Shown here: one piece after another, positions 9,181 to 19,410 of the stretch | How the letters are laid out: each line of letters begins with the position of its first letter | How positions within the stretch are numbered: the stretch's first letter is position 1 | NCBI GenBank assembly: GCA_019118275.1 | Contig: DWZH01000042.1 | Coordinates: 58,654-122,653, forward strand | Direction of reading: 5' to 3' | DNA length: 64,000 nucleotides | From: Candidatus Brachybacterium merdavium | Lineage (GTDB): Bacteria > Actinomycetota > Actinomycetes > Actinomycetales > Dermabacteraceae | The notes under the pieces: model-generated | The model's input: only the letters and a program-made list of their open reading frames with translations | Database searches by the model: none | What the model was told of the DNA's origin: nothing | Position numbers and translations under genes: made by a program

Positions 9181-10523
9181 CAGGCGCTGCGCTCCTGCTG
9201 GGAGCGTTCCTGGGCCCGGTCCGAGTCCTTGGTGGTGACCATCAGCGGGCCACGGCCCTCGGTGACCACGCCGGCGGTGATCACCACCTTGGCGATGTCG
9301 TCACGGGAGGGCACCTCGAACATGACCGGCTGCAGCGACTCCTCGAGGATGGCGCGCAGTCCGCGCGCGCCGGTCCCGCGCTCGATGGCCTTCTCGGCGA
9401 TGGCCTCCAGGGCGCTGGCCTCGAAGTCCAGCTCGACACCGTCCAGGGCGAACATCTTCTGGTACTGCTTGACCAGGGCGTTGCGCGGCTCGGTGAGGAT
9501 CTTGATGAGCGCCGGCCGATCGAGGTCGGACACACTGGTGATCACCGGCAGACGACCGATGAACTCGGGGATCAGTCCGAAGGTCAGCAGGTCATCGGGC
9601 TGGAGCTGGCCGTAGATCTGCTCCTGCTCCAGGGGCGTGTGCAGCTCCGAGCCGAAGCCGATCCCCCGCTTCCCGATCCGCGTGCCGATGATGTCCTCGA
9701 TACCGGCGAAGGCACCGGCGACGATGAACAGCACATTGGTGGTGTCGATCTGGATGAACTCCTGGTGGGGGTGCTTGCGTCCTCCCTGCGGGGGCACCGC
9801 CGCCACCGTGCCCTCGATGATCTTCAGCAGCGCCTGCTGCACGCCCTCGCCCGAGACGTCCCGCGTGATCGAGGGGTTCTCGGACTTCCGCCCGATCTTG
9901 TCCACCTCGTCGATGTAGATGATGCCGCGCTCGGCCTTCTTCACGTCATGGTCGGCGGCCTGCAGCAGCTTCAGCAGGATGTTCTCGACATCCTCACCGA
10001 CGTACCCGGCTTCGGTCAGCGCGGTCGCATCGGCCATCGCGAAGGGGACGTCCAGCATCCGGGCCAGCGTCTGGGCGAGGTAGGTCTTCCCGCAGCCCGT
10101 GGGGCCCACGATCAGGACGTTGGACTTGGCGACCTCGATGCCGTCCTCGGTCTCTTCGACCTCCGCCTCACCTCCGCCGGGTTTCTTGGCGCCGGTCGGC
10201 GCGCTGGCCGCGGTGTCCTCCTGGGCGCGCACCCGCTTGTAGTGGTTGTAGACGGCGACCGACAGGGCGCGCTTGGCGGGATCCTGGCCGATCACGTACT
10301 CGCCCAGGAACCCGAAGATCTCCTGCGGGGTGGGCAGGGCCGTCTGCTCCTCGGCGGCGGGCTGGGCGGCCTGGATCTCCTCGGCGATGATCTCGTTGCA
10401 CAGCTCGATGCATTCTTCGCAGATGTACACGCCGGGGCCGGAGATCAGCCTCTCGACCTGCTTCTGGGACTTGCCGCAGAAGGAGCATTTGAACACGTCG
10501 GCTCCATCGCCCGTGCGCGCCAT
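9180..10523 (-). CDS. clpX: ATP-dependent Clp protease ATP-binding subunit ClpX
   Basis: Zn finger [30 protein letters not shown]; Walker [31 protein letters not shown]. Confidence 0.97.
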   Translation of the reverse strand: MARTGDGADVFKCSFCGKSQKQVERLISGPGVYICEECIELCNEIIAEEIQAAQPAAEEQTALPTPQEIFGFLGEYVIGQDPAKRALSVAVYNHYKRVRAQEDTAASAPTGAKKPGGGEAEVEETEDGIEVAKSNVLIVGPTGCGKTYLAQTLARMLDVPFAMADATALTEAGYVGEDVENILLKLLQAADHDVKKAERGIIYIDEVDKIGRKSENPSITRDVSGEGVQQALLKIIEGTVAAVPPQGGRKHPHQEFIQIDTTNVLFIVAGAFAGIEDIIGTRIGKRGIGFGSELHTPLEQEQIYGQLQPDDLLTFGLIPEFIGRLPVITSVSDLDRPALIKILTEPRNALVKQYQKMFALDGVELDFEASALEAIAEKAIERGTGARGLRAILEESLQPVMFEVPSRDDIAKVVITAGVVTEGRGPLMVTTKDSDRAQERSQQERSA

Positions 10524-10728
10524 GTCCGTGTCCTCTCATCGGTCCGACTTCGTCTTCGCTGGTGCCCTGCTACGCCCCATTCTCCCATCGGGAACGAGCC
10601 TGGCCGTGCGCGGTTCCACGCTACCCCGGCGGTCTTCGGCGCCGTGGGAGGCAGGCCGCCGTGGCGACCGCCGCCGAGGACCCGGGCCGGTCCGTCGGAA
10701 CGGCTGATGGACCGGGCCGGAGCCAGTG

Positions 10729-10759
10729 CGCGCCCGGATGCTCGGAGCATCCGGGCGCG
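10729..10759. terminator. Intergenic hairpin between clpP2 and clpX (candidate terminator/attenuator)
   Basis: Perfect 13-bp inverted repeat CGCGCCCGGATGC-TCGGA-GCATCCGGGCGCG. Confidence 0.65.
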
Positions 10760-10780
10760 ACCGCTGTGCCGCGTGATCGA

Positions 10781-11485
10781 TCAGCTGGAGACCTGGGGCC
10801 GCACGTCCTTGCGGGACTCGAGCACCTGGTCGACCAGCCCGTACTCGAGCGCGGCGCTCGCAGTCAGGATCTTGTCGCGCTCGATGTCCTGGCTGATCTG
10901 CTCCTTGTCACGGCCGGAGTGGAAGGCGAGAGTCTCCTCGAGCCATTCGCGCATGCGCAGGATCTCGTTGGCCTGGATCTCGATGTCCGAGGCCTGACCG
11001 CCGCCCTGGCCCCCCATGGCCGGCTGGTGGATGAGGATGCGGGCGTTGGGCAGCGCCAGGCGCTTGCCGGGCGACCCGGCGGCCAGCAGCACGGCGGCGG
11101 CCGAGGCCGCCTGGCCCAAGCACACCGTGGTGATCTCGGGCTTGACGTACTGCATCGTGTCGTAGATGGCGGTCAGCGCGGTGAAGGATCCACCGGGGCT
11201 GTTGATGTACAGGATGATGTCGCGCTCGGGGTCCTGGGACTCGAGCACCAGCAGCTGGGCCATCACGTCATCGGCCGACGCATCGTCGACCTGGACGCCG
11301 AGGAAGATGATGCGGTCCTCGAACAGCTTGGTGTAGGGATCCTGGCGCTTGAGGCCGTAGGCGGTGCGCTCCTCGTACTGCGGCAGCACATAGCGCGAAG
11401 TGGGCAACGGCGCGGCGGGGCGGGAGTCGAACGATGGGGCCTGGGCGTAGGGCATCGGGACGGTGGTGCGGGGATCGAAGGTCAC
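10781..11485 (-). CDS. clpP: ATP-dependent Clp protease proteolytic subunit (ClpP2)
   Basis: [52 protein letters not shown] start at 11485 ([15 protein letters not shown]) preferred over the overlong ORF to 12076. Confidence 0.93.
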   Translation of the reverse strand: MTFDPRTTVPMPYAQAPSFDSRPAAPLPTSRYVLPQYEERTAYGLKRQDPYTKLFEDRIIFLGVQVDDASADDVMAQLLVLESQDPERDIILYINSPGGSFTALTAIYDTMQYVKPEITTVCLGQAASAAAVLLAAGSPGKRLALPNARILIHQPAMGGQGGGQASDIEIQANEILRMREWLEETLAFHSGRDKEQISQDIERDKILTASAALEYGLVDQVLESRKDVRPQVSS

Positions 11486-11550
11486 GGGGTCTCCTTGGTC
11501 GAAGCGGGTCGGTGTCTGGCGCGGTCGGAGCCGGTGGCAGATGGCGAGGG

Positions 11551-12183
11551 TCAGCTCGCGGTGCCGCCGCCACCCGTGACGTCGCCCGCCCGGTTGACGA
11601 TCTGGTCGATGAAGCCGTACTCGAGGGCCTCGGTGGCGGTGAACCACTTGTCGCGGTCCGAGTCGGCGGTGATCTGCTCGACGCTCTTGCCGGTCTGCTC
11701 GGCGATCAGCTCCGCGAGCGTGCGCTTCATGGACAGGATCAGATCGGCCTGGATCTTGATCTCGCTCGCGGTGCCTCCCAGGCCGCCCAGCGGCTGGTGC
11801 ATGAGCACGCGCGTGTGGGGGGTCGCGAAACGCTTGCCCTTGGCGCCGGAGGAGAGCAGGAACTGCCCCATCGAGGCGGCCATGCCCATGCCCACGGTCA
11901 CGACGTCGGGCTGGACGAACTGCATGGTGTCGTAGATGGCCATCCCCGCGGTGATCGATCCGCCCGGGCTGTTGATGTAGAGATAGATGTCCTTGTCCGG
12001 ATCCTCGGCCGCCAACAGCAGCAGCTTCGAGCAGATCGCGTTGGCGACATCGTCGCGGACCTCGGAGCCCAGCCACACTATCCGCTCGCGCAGCAGGCGC
12101 TGGTAGACGTTGTCATCGAGGCCCAGGGCGTTGTCCCCGACGACATTGCCGGGCTGGGAGGTGAGGTCGTGCTGCGAGGTCAC
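11551..12183 (-). CDS. clpP: ATP-dependent Clp protease proteolytic subunit (ClpP1)
   Basis: [53 protein letters not shown]. Confidence 0.95.
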   Translation of the reverse strand: MTSQHDLTSQPGNVVGDNALGLDDNVYQRLLRERIVWLGSEVRDDVANAICSKLLLLAAEDPDKDIYLYINSPGGSITAGMAIYDTMQFVQPDVVTVGMGMAASMGQFLLSSGAKGKRFATPHTRVLMHQPLGGLGGTASEIKIQADLILSMKRTLAELIAEQTGKSVEQITADSDRDKWFTATEALEYGFIDQIVNRAGDVTGGGGTAS

Positions 12184-12672
12184 GGTGTCTCCTTCGTGGC
12201 GTGATGATGGATGAGCACGACTCTATGCGCTGGGCCGGTTCCGCACCCGCGCTGTTCGCCGCAGGCGCACCGGAGTGCGGATCCCCAGCGGGGCCGGCCG
12301 GTGCGTGAGTCCCGTTCCCGCGGGGCCCACAGGGACACGAGCCACACGCACGCCCCGTCCCGGAGGGGCCCGGATCCCGTCTCGATGTGCACCACCTCCC
12401 CCGCGAATCTCCCGCGAACGTCAAGTCGCCCCCGCGTCAGGTCACGTCAGGCCACGCATGTGCAAAACCTCCGTCAAGATCGCTGCCCGGCTGTCTCAAG
12501 CCGCTACTTTTCGCTGACGAGCCGCTCCTACGGTGGTCACATCGTCCACAGCCGATGAGCGGCCCGCCTCCCACTCCGACGGAGACCTCCCGGAGCCGCT
12601 CGCCCCAGGGGACGCACAGACCAGCAGTACCAGTCGCCTCTCACCGAGGACGGAAGGAACGAACTGAGCATC

Positions 12673-13485
12673 ATGGCCAAGCACAACACCCACCGCGCCA
12701 CGGGCCGCGCCCACACCCCCGTCACCGACACCCGCCGCGCCGCGACCGGCCTGGGTGGCGCCGCCGTCCTGGGCACGGTCCTGGTGGGAACCGCCTTCGC
12801 CGGCACCCCGGCCGAGGCCGCTCCCGCAGCTCCGGCTCCGGCACCCGCCACGCAGACCGCCCCTGCCGCGCCCTCGACCACCGCTCCGACCACCGCTCTG
12901 CAGTCCAGCGAGAAGCTGCGCTGGGGCTCCCGCGGTGACGCCGTGAGCGATCTGCAGTCCGCTCTGAACAACAACGGCGCGAACCTCGCCGTCGACGGCG
13001 TGTTCGGCCCGCTCACCGACAGCGCGGTCAAGGACTACCAGCGCAGCAACGGCCTGCTGGTGGACGGCGTGGTCGGCCCCGAGACCCGTGGCTCGCTCAA
13101 CGGCACCTCCTCGGCGCCCTCCGGCGGCACCTCCGCCCCCGCCTCGTCCTCCAACTCCGGCAACGCCATCGTCGACGCCGCCCGCTCCGCGATCGGCACC
13201 CCGTACTCCTATGGCGGCTCCTCCATGAGCGGCATGGACTGCTCCGGTCTGATCAACTACGCCTACCAGGCCGCCGGCATCGACGTGCCGCGCACCAGCA
13301 GCCAGATCGCCAACGGCGGTCGCTCGATCTCCCAGTCGCAGGCCCAGCCCGGTGACATCGTCACCTGGCCCGGCCACGTCGCGATCTACGCCGGCAACGG
13401 CAAGATCATCGACGCCTCCGGCTCCAAGCAGACGGTCGTCGAGCGCGGAATCTGGGGCTCCCCCGGCTTCGTCACCTACCGCTGA
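12673..13485 (+). CDS. Secreted peptidoglycan endopeptidase: PG_binding_1 + NlpC/P60 domains
   Basis: Signal peptide-like N-terminus; LRWGSRGDAVSDLQSALNNNGANLAVDGVFGPLTDSAVKDYQR; SYGGSSMSGMDCSGLINYAYQAAG and PGDIVTWPGHVAIYAGNG. Confidence 0.92.
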   Translation: MAKHNTHRATGRAHTPVTDTRRAATGLGGAAVLGTVLVGTAFAGTPAEAAPAAPAPAPATQTAPAAPSTTAPTTALQSSEKLRWGSRGDAVSDLQSALNNNGANLAVDGVFGPLTDSAVKDYQRSNGLLVDGVVGPETRGSLNGTSSAPSGGTSAPASSSNSGNAIVDAARSAIGTPYSYGGSSMSGMDCSGLINYAYQAAGIDVPRTSSQIANGGRSISQSQAQPGDIVTWPGHVAIYAGNGKIIDASGSKQTVVERGIWGSPGFVTYR

Positions 13486-13510
13486 TCCGCGCAACCCGCT
13501 GATCCGCACA

Positions 13511-13552
13511 GCGCAGAGGCCCGGTCTCCGTATGGAGGCCGGGCCTCTGCGC
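13511..13552. terminator. Bidirectional hairpin terminator downstream of NlpC/P60 gene
   Basis: GCGCAGAGGCCCGG...CCGGGCCTCTGCGC perfect 14-bp arms with additional internal pairing (tCTCC/GGAG). Confidence 0.8.
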
Positions 13553-13935
13553 ATGTCCGGGCCGGCGGCTTGATGGTGCTCCTGGGCCCGGCCCGTGGCT
13601 CGAAGATCACGCGGAGCAAGCCCGAGCGCCCACCACGTCGCTGACGACCGACTCGAACCAGCCGGTGCCAGACCGTCGCGATACAGATCGAGAGCACTCC
13701 GGCGGGACACTGCCGACGAGCGAACCTCCCTGACCACCAGAGGCACGTCGGTCCCGACAACGCACCCGGTGCCGATCGGGATGCCCCGCAGGTGCGAGCG
13801 GGTGCCCCGGCTACCGGGGCTGCCGGCAGGCAGTGGAGCATTCCGGACCCGCGACGGCACGGACGACGGGCCGCCTCCCCGGTCAGGGGTGGCGGCCCGT
13901 CGTCCTGGTCCCGGCCGATCAGCCGGGCGGGAGGA

Positions 13936-15399
13936 TCACTCCTCGGTCTCGGCCTTCTTGTCCGACGCCTTCTTCGCAGCGGCCTTCTTCTCGGCGGGCG
14001 CGTCCTCGGCGGGGGCGTCCTCCTCAGCGGGTGCGTCGGCGTCCTCGGCGGACTCCTGGGCGGCAGCCGCCTCCTGCGAGGCAGGCTCCTCGGTCTCGGC
14101 ATCCGCCTCGCCCTCGGCGGGTTCCTCTTCGAGGTCCAGGTCCAGCTCGAGCACCTGACCGTCAGTGTTCTTGACGGTCACATCGGCCAGAGCCACCTCG
14201 AGGGCCTTGGAGCGCTGGACATCGGAGAAGATCTGCTCGAGCTGTCCGGACTGGGCCAGCATCTGCAGCAGCTGGTTCGACTCGATGCCGTACTGCTGCG
14301 AGAGCTGGGTCATGTAGTTCATCAGATCGTTCTGGCCGACGTTGACCTCGCGGGTCGCGTTGATCTCGTCGAGCAGGAACTGGGCGCGGACGGCCTTGAC
14401 GGTGTCCTCGCGGATCTCCTCGCCGTGCGGGTCCCCGGCCTCCTTGCCCTCGTTCTCCAGGTGGGCGAGGATCTCGTCCTCCACCAGCTGGTCGGGCACG
14501 GGGATATCGAGTTCGTCGAGGAGCTTCTCGAGCAGGGCGTTGCGGGCCAGAGCCACGCGGTTGCCCTCGGCGTCGGCCACGGCCTTGGCGCGCAGGTCCT
14601 CCTTGAGCTCGTCGATGGTGTCGAACTCGGAAGCCATCTCGGCGAACTCGTCGTCGGCCTCGGGCAGCTCCCGGATCTTGACGGACTGCGCGGTGACCTT
14701 GATCTGGGCCTCCTCGCCGGCGCGCTCGCCACCGGCGAGCTTGGAGACGAAGGTGGTGGTCTCCTCGGCCGACAGGCCGGTCAGCGCCTCATCCAGGCCC
14801 TCGAGCATGTTGCCGTCGCCGATCTGGTAGGAGACGCCCTCGACGCTCTCGATCTCCTCGTCGTCGATGGTGGCGACGAGGTCGAGGGAGACGAAGTCAC
14901 GGTCCTCAGCGGGGCGATCCACCCCCACCAGGGTGCCGAAGCGCTCACGCAGCTCGGTCAGGCGCACCTCGACCGCGTCATCGTCGACCGAGGGCTCCTC
15001 GATCTCGAGCTCGAGGGTGGAGAAGTCGGGCAGCTCGAGCTCGGGGCGCACGTCCTGTTCGACGACGAAGATCAGGTCGCCCTCGTCCGTGCCATCGAGG
15101 CCGGGGATGTCGGTGATCTCGACCTCGGGGCGGCCCACGGGCTTGATCTCGGCCTCGGCCGCGGCCTGCTGGTAGAAGTCGGGCATGGCGTCGTTGACGG
15201 CCTCCTGCATGATCGCGGGACGGCCGAAGCGCTGCTCGACGAGGCGGGTGGGAACCTTGCCCTTGCGGAAGCCGGGGATCTGCACCTCGTCGGCGATCTT
15301 CTTGGTAGCTGCCTCGACGGCCGGCTTGAGCTCGTCGAACGGGACTTCGACGGTGAGCTTCACCCGGGTGGGGCCGAGCTTCTCGGACGCGGTCTTCAC
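13936..15399 (-). CDS. tig: Trigger factor (peptidyl-prolyl isomerase chaperone) with acidic C-terminal tail
   Basis: MKTASEKLGPTRVKLTVEVPFDELKPAVEAATKKIADEVQIPGFRKGKVPTRLVEQRFG. Confidence 0.95.
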   Translation of the reverse strand: MKTASEKLGPTRVKLTVEVPFDELKPAVEAATKKIADEVQIPGFRKGKVPTRLVEQRFGRPAIMQEAVNDAMPDFYQQAAAEAEIKPVGRPEVEITDIPGLDGTDEGDLIFVVEQDVRPELELPDFSTLELEIEEPSVDDDAVEVRLTELRERFGTLVGVDRPAEDRDFVSLDLVATIDDEEIESVEGVSYQIGDGNMLEGLDEALTGLSAEETTTFVSKLAGGERAGEEAQIKVTAQSVKIRELPEADDEFAEMASEFDTIDELKEDLRAKAVADAEGNRVALARNALLEKLLDELDIPVPDQLVEDEILAHLENEGKEAGDPHGEEIREDTVKAVRAQFLLDEINATREVNVGQNDLMNYMTQLSQQYGIESNQLLQMLAQSGQLEQIFSDVQRSKALEVALADVTVKNTDGQVLELDLDLEEEPAEGEADAETEEPASQEAAAAQESAEDADAPAEEDAPAEDAPAEKKAAAKKASDKKAETEE

Positions 15400-15492
15400 T
15401 GGTCAGGTCTCCCTAAGGATGCGGTGGACATGTGGTCTGTCGGTCGCCGACGTTCCGAGTGACCCGCACAGGACGGCGACCCGGCGGCGGAG

Positions 15493-15566
15493 TCGGGGTG
15501 ACAGGATTTGAACCTGCGGCTTCCCGCTCCCAAAGCGGGTGCTCTACCAAGCTGAGCTACACCCCG
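15493..15566 (-). tRNA. tRNA-Pro (anticodon TGG)
   Basis: CGGGGTGTAGCTCAGCTTGGTAGAGCACCCGCTTTGGGAGCGGGAAGCCGCAGGTTCAAATCCTGTCACCCCGA; cloverleaf arms pair; CCA not encoded. Confidence 0.96.
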
Positions 15567-15814
15567 GAGGGCAACCCACCGGATATTACCCGCATTGAGC
15601 CTGGCGTGCCCGAATCACGACCGATCGCTGTGAGCAGATGCATCCCTCATCGGAGCGTCCCCGATATGCCAGCGGGCCCGCGATCTGGTTCAATGGTCTC
15701 CGATCCCGGTGCACGGCACCTCCCGGAGAGGCGCGGTCATCGCGGATCACGGCTGTCCGACGGAACGGGCCGGAGCCTCCCAGATGCGCTCCGGACACTG
15801 TTTTCGCTGGTCAG

Positions 15815-15885
15815 GCGGGCGTAGCTTAATGGTAAAGCCTCAGTCTTCCAAACTGATGACGCGGGTTCGATTCCCGTCGCCCGCT
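15815..15885 (+). tRNA. tRNA-Gly (anticodon TCC)
   Basis: GCGGGCGTAGCTTAATGGTAAAGCCTCAGTCTTCCAAACTGATGACGCGGGTTCGATTCCCGTCGCCCGCT; cloverleaf arms pair. Confidence 0.96.
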
Positions 15886-15894
15886 CCGCTGTCC

Positions 15895-15927
15895 GACGCC
15901 GCGGTTCCCCTCGGGGGCCGCGGCGTC
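15895..15927. terminator. Hairpin downstream of tRNA-Gly
   Basis: GACGCCGCGG/CCGCGGCGTC inverted repeat. Confidence 0.7.
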
Positions 15928-15953
15928 GTCATTTCCCCGGCTGCGGGCCCGAG

Positions 15954-16598
15954 CTACCCGAGCACTCCTTGACGAAGCGCCCTCAGCACCGCATTGGTGC
16001 GATCGCGGGCTCCAGTCTTCTGCAGGATCATGGAGATGTGGTTCTTCACGGTGCCTTCGGCCAGGTGGAGGATGCCGGCGATCTCGCGGTTGCCGTAGCC
16101 CTCGGCGATCAGGCGCAGCACGTCGATCTCCCGCACGGTCAGCGCCTGGATGGGGGCAACCCGATCCTCGTCGGCGCCCGGTGCGGAGCGGATGGCTCGC
16201 AGCAAACCGTCGGTGATGGACGGGGAGATGAGGGTGCCGCCGCCGGCCAGGGTGCGGACCGCGTGCGCGAGCTGCTCGACGGTGACGTCCTTGAGCAGGT
16301 AGCCGCGGGCCCCGGCGCGCAGCGCCTGCAGCACCAGCTCGTCGTCGTCGAAGGTCGTCAGCACCAGCACGGGGACGGTGAAGCCCTGCGCACGCAGCTG
16401 CTCGAGGGCCCAGATACCGTCGAAGCGCGGCATGCGCAAGTCCATCAGCACGACCTCGGGGTGGTGCTCGGCGACGGCATCCAGCGCGGCCTGCCCGTCC
16501 TCGGCCTCGGCGCTCACGTCGATCCCCGCCACCTGCAGCAGAGTGCCGATGCCCTCTCGCACGAGAGCCTGGTCGTCGACCACGATCACCCGGGTCAT
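15954..16598 (-). CDS. NarL/LuxR-family response regulator
   Basis: MTRVIVVDDQALVREGIGTLL, VLMDLRMPRFDG, LTTFDDDELVLQALRAGARGYLLKD, LTVREIDVLRLIAEGYGNREIA HTH. Confidence 0.95.
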   Translation of the reverse strand: MTRVIVVDDQALVREGIGTLLQVAGIDVSAEAEDGQAALDAVAEHHPEVVLMDLRMPRFDGIWALEQLRAQGFTVPVLVLTTFDDDELVLQALRAGARGYLLKDVTVEQLAHAVRTLAGGGTLISPSITDGLLRAIRSAPGADEDRVAPIQALTVREIDVLRLIAEGYGNREIAGILHLAEGTVKNHISMILQKTGARDRTNAVLRALRQGVLG

Positions 16599-17710
16599 GT
16601 GCTCACCAGCCGGCCCGTGACGGCGAAACCATGGCGACCGTCCACCGTCAGCTCCCCGCCGAGATCCTCGAACCTCTCGCGCAGGCCCTGCAGCCCGTTG
16701 CCGAGCTCAGAGGTGTGCGCTCCGACTCCGTCATCCCTGGCCACCAGCGTCACCTGGCCGTCCTCACAAGCCAGGTCGATCTGCAGCCGGGTGGCGTAAG
16801 AATGGCGGATCGTGTTGGTGACGGCCTCCTGGGCGAGACGGATGAAGGCGACCTGCTCGTCCTCGCCGAGGTCCAGCTCGGGATCCACGGCGATGTCGAC
16901 GGCGAGACCCGGGATGCCTCCGGCCATGTCCTCGAGGGCTCGCTGCAGATCGGTCGGCCGGGCGCGCATCTGCCCGACGGTGGCCCGCACGTCGCGCAGC
17001 AGCCCGCGAGCGACCTCGTCGGCCCGGTCGACATGGCGCCTGGCCGCGTCCGCCTCCAGATGGCGAGCCGCCTCGAGGTTGAGGGTGAGCACGGTCAGCT
17101 GGTGCCCGATCAGATCGTGCAGCTCCCGGGAGATCCGCAGCCGCTCGGCGGTCCGGGTGGACTCGGCGAGCAGCACGCCGGCCGCCTGCAGATCGACGTG
17201 GGCCCGGGCCAGTTCGAGCCGCATCTGCTTCTCCCGCCGCAGCGCCGCAGAGCTGAACACCGTGGCGACCTGGATCAGCAGATAGAAGCCGGACAGCATC
17301 AGCGCCTCGGGCCAGAGCCCCGCGGACCACTCCCCGGTCCGGCCCAGGGACGCCAGCAGGACCACACCGGTGTTGAGCACCGCCAGGACGACGCTCGTGG
17401 GCAACGACACCACGAAGACGCTGAGCGCAGCGGTGATCACCACGATCACGTGCAGCAACCCCATCCCCGGGACCGTGAGCACCAGGGCCCAGGAGGCCAG
17501 GACGGCCACCAGGAGCGCTGCCCGTGAGACCCCCGCCCGCCCGGTGACTTCCGTGGCCAGCACGGCGAGCACGAAGACCATCAGCAGCACCGCCCACACC
17601 AGGCGGGGGATCACCGGGTCGGCCAGGCCCAGCAGCGCCGGCAGGGCGACGGCCACCGCGACGACCAGCATCGCCACGCCGGCCCAGCCCTCCGTGCCCA
17701 GTCTCCGCAT
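16595..17710 (-). CDS. NarL-type sensor histidine kinase (HisKA_3)
   Basis: N-terminal TM segments; ISRELHDLIGHQLTVLTLNLEAA; RLAQEAVTNTIRHSYA; GNGLQGLRERFEDLGG. Confidence 0.94.
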   Translation of the reverse strand: MRRLGTEGWAGVAMLVVAVAVALPALLGLADPVIPRLVWAVLLMVFVLAVLATEVTGRAGVSRAALLVAVLASWALVLTVPGMGLLHVIVVITAALSVFVVSLPTSVVLAVLNTGVVLLASLGRTGEWSAGLWPEALMLSGFYLLIQVATVFSSAALRREKQMRLELARAHVDLQAAGVLLAESTRTAERLRISRELHDLIGHQLTVLTLNLEAARHLEADAARRHVDRADEVARGLLRDVRATVGQMRARPTDLQRALEDMAGGIPGLAVDIAVDPELDLGEDEQVAFIRLAQEAVTNTIRHSYATRLQIDLACEDGQVTLVARDDGVGAHTSELGNGLQGLRERFEDLGGELTVDGRHGFAVTGRLVST

Positions 17711-17830
17711 GCATCCACTCTATGGGCGGCATCTGTCTCGGCACCCGTGCCGATGGTCATGGCCCAGGCACCGGAAGCCGATGACAGCCGGCACGCGTGC
17801 TCGGCAGGGCGGCGTCCCTAGCGTCGGGGC

Positions 17831-18586
17831 ATGATGACGCTCAGTTCGAAGAACCCCGCGGTGGAGGTCGAGAACCTCACCAAGAGATACAAGGGAACGG
17901 TCGCTGTCGATGGCATCAGCCTGAACGTCTTCCGGGGCGAGACCCTCGGGATCCTGGGCACCAACGGCGCCGGCAAGACCACCACGGTCGAGATGATCGC
18001 CGGACTGCGCAGGCCCGACGGTGGCCGCCTGTCGGTGATGGGGCTGGACCCCACCCGTGACCGCACGAAGCTGCGGCAGGTCCTCGGGGTGCAGCTGCAG
18101 GAGGGCTACCTCCATGGTTCCCTGACCGTGAGCGAACTGCTCGCGCTCTACCGCAGCTTCTATCTCGACCCCCGGCCGCACGATGAGCTCCTGCGCCTGG
18201 TCGAGCTGCAGGACAAGGCCGACGAGCGCTTCGAGAAGCTCTCCGGCGGGCAACGTCAACGGGTCTCGGTGGCGCTGGCGATGATCGGGCGTCCCCGCAT
18301 GCTGATCCTCGACGAGCTCACCACCGGACTGGACCCCGCCGCCCGCCGCCGGATGTGGCGCACCATCGAGCAGCTGCGCCATGAGGGAGTGACGATCCTC
18401 CTGGTCAGCCATGCGATGGATGAGGTCGAGAAGCTCTGCGACCGGATCGTCCTGCTCGATGCCGGCCGGATCCTGACCATTGGCACCCCCACCGACATCG
18501 TCGCCGAGACCGGCGCCGCCACCCTCGAGGACGCCTTCGTCGCCCTCACCGGACAGGAACTGCACGAGATGGAGAGCTCCGCATGA
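17831..18586 (+). CDS. ABC transporter ATP-binding protein
   Basis: GTNGAGKTTTVEM Walker A; KLSGGQRQRVSVALAM signature; LILDELTTGLDPAARR Walker B. Confidence 0.95.
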   Translation: MMTLSSKNPAVEVENLTKRYKGTVAVDGISLNVFRGETLGILGTNGAGKTTTVEMIAGLRRPDGGRLSVMGLDPTRDRTKLRQVLGVQLQEGYLHGSLTVSELLALYRSFYLDPRPHDELLRLVELQDKADERFEKLSGGQRQRVSVALAMIGRPRMLILDELTTGLDPAARRRMWRTIEQLRHEGVTILLVSHAMDEVEKLCDRIVLLDAGRILTIGTPTDIVAETGAATLEDAFVALTGQELHEMESSA

Positions 18587-19383
18587 ACACCGCCACCCCG
18601 ATCCCTGCCCCGCCCCCGTTCCCTGCCGTCCGGGCGCATCGGCCCGGCCTGCGCTCCCTGCTGATCATGGTCCGCGCCGAGACGAAGATGGTCGCTCGCG
18701 ACACGGCCGGGATGGTCATCCCCTTCGGCCTGCCGCTGCTGATCCTGCTGACCTCCGCCTCGTCCGCGAGCCAGGAGGTGATCATGGCCGGTCGCACCGC
18801 CCTGGACCTGTTCGTGCTGCCTCTGGTGGCGGTGATGGTGCTGACGATGATCGGCGTGCTGAACATGCCGAGCTTCCTGGCCTACTACCGTCGCGCCGGG
18901 ATCCTGCGCCGCTTGGCCGTCACGCCCGTCTCCCCCCTGATGGTGCTGCTCGCACAGGTGATCGTCAGCTTCCTGCACGCCCTGCTCGGCATCGGCCTGG
19001 CGGCCGCTGTCGCGGCGCTGGCCTTCGGGATGAGGCCTCCGATCGATCTCGCGGCGGCCCTGGGGGTGCTGGCGCTGATCACCGCCGCGATGTACGCGGT
19101 GGGGATGATCGTCGCCGCCCTCGCCCCCACCCCCAACTCCGCGGTCGCGATCGGTCTGATCGGTTTCCTCGGCCTGGGAGCGACCGGTGGGATGTTCGGC
19201 AGCCGGGACGCCTTGCCGGGCCCCGTCGCGGAGATCGGCGCGCATCTGCCCTTCGGCGCCGGGATGGACGCCCTGGCCGCCGCCTGGGCGGGGCAGAGCA
19301 TCGAGGCGAGCTCAATCATCTCTCTGGTCGCCGCGATCGTGGTCGGGTCCGTGATCGCCGCCGTGTTCTTCCGCTGGGATTGA
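18583..19383 (+). CDS. ABC-2 type transporter permease
   Basis: Six-TM ABC-2 permease-like sequence; ATGA overlap with the ATPase gene. Confidence 0.88.
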   Translation: MNTATPIPAPPPFPAVRAHRPGLRSLLIMVRAETKMVARDTAGMVIPFGLPLLILLTSASSASQEVIMAGRTALDLFVLPLVAVMVLTMIGVLNMPSFLAYYRRAGILRRLAVTPVSPLMVLLAQVIVSFLHALLGIGLAAAVAALAFGMRPPIDLAAALGVLALITAAMYAVGMIVAALAPTPNSAVAIGLIGFLGLGATGGMFGSRDALPGPVAEIGAHLPFGAGMDALAAAWAGQSIEASSIISLVAAIVVGSVIAAVFFRWD

Positions 19384-19410
19384 ATTGATCGGGGGTCTGC
19401 AGGATGCGCT

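Noticed and set aside
10781-12076. 431-aa ORF spanning both clpP genes
   Set aside because: N-terminal half is an alternative frame of clpP1; the true ClpP2 starts at GTG 11485.
12184-12672. c-di-AMP (ydaO) riboswitch upstream of NlpC/P60 gene
   Set aside because: Gene context fits but I could not recognise the conserved core by eye; left as a check rather than a call.
13486-13935. Short ORFs (e.g. 13476..14102 minus, 13595..14158 plus) between NlpC/P60 and tig
   Set aside because: Overlap the tig 3' end or a terminator hairpin; composition typical of non-coding high-GC frames.
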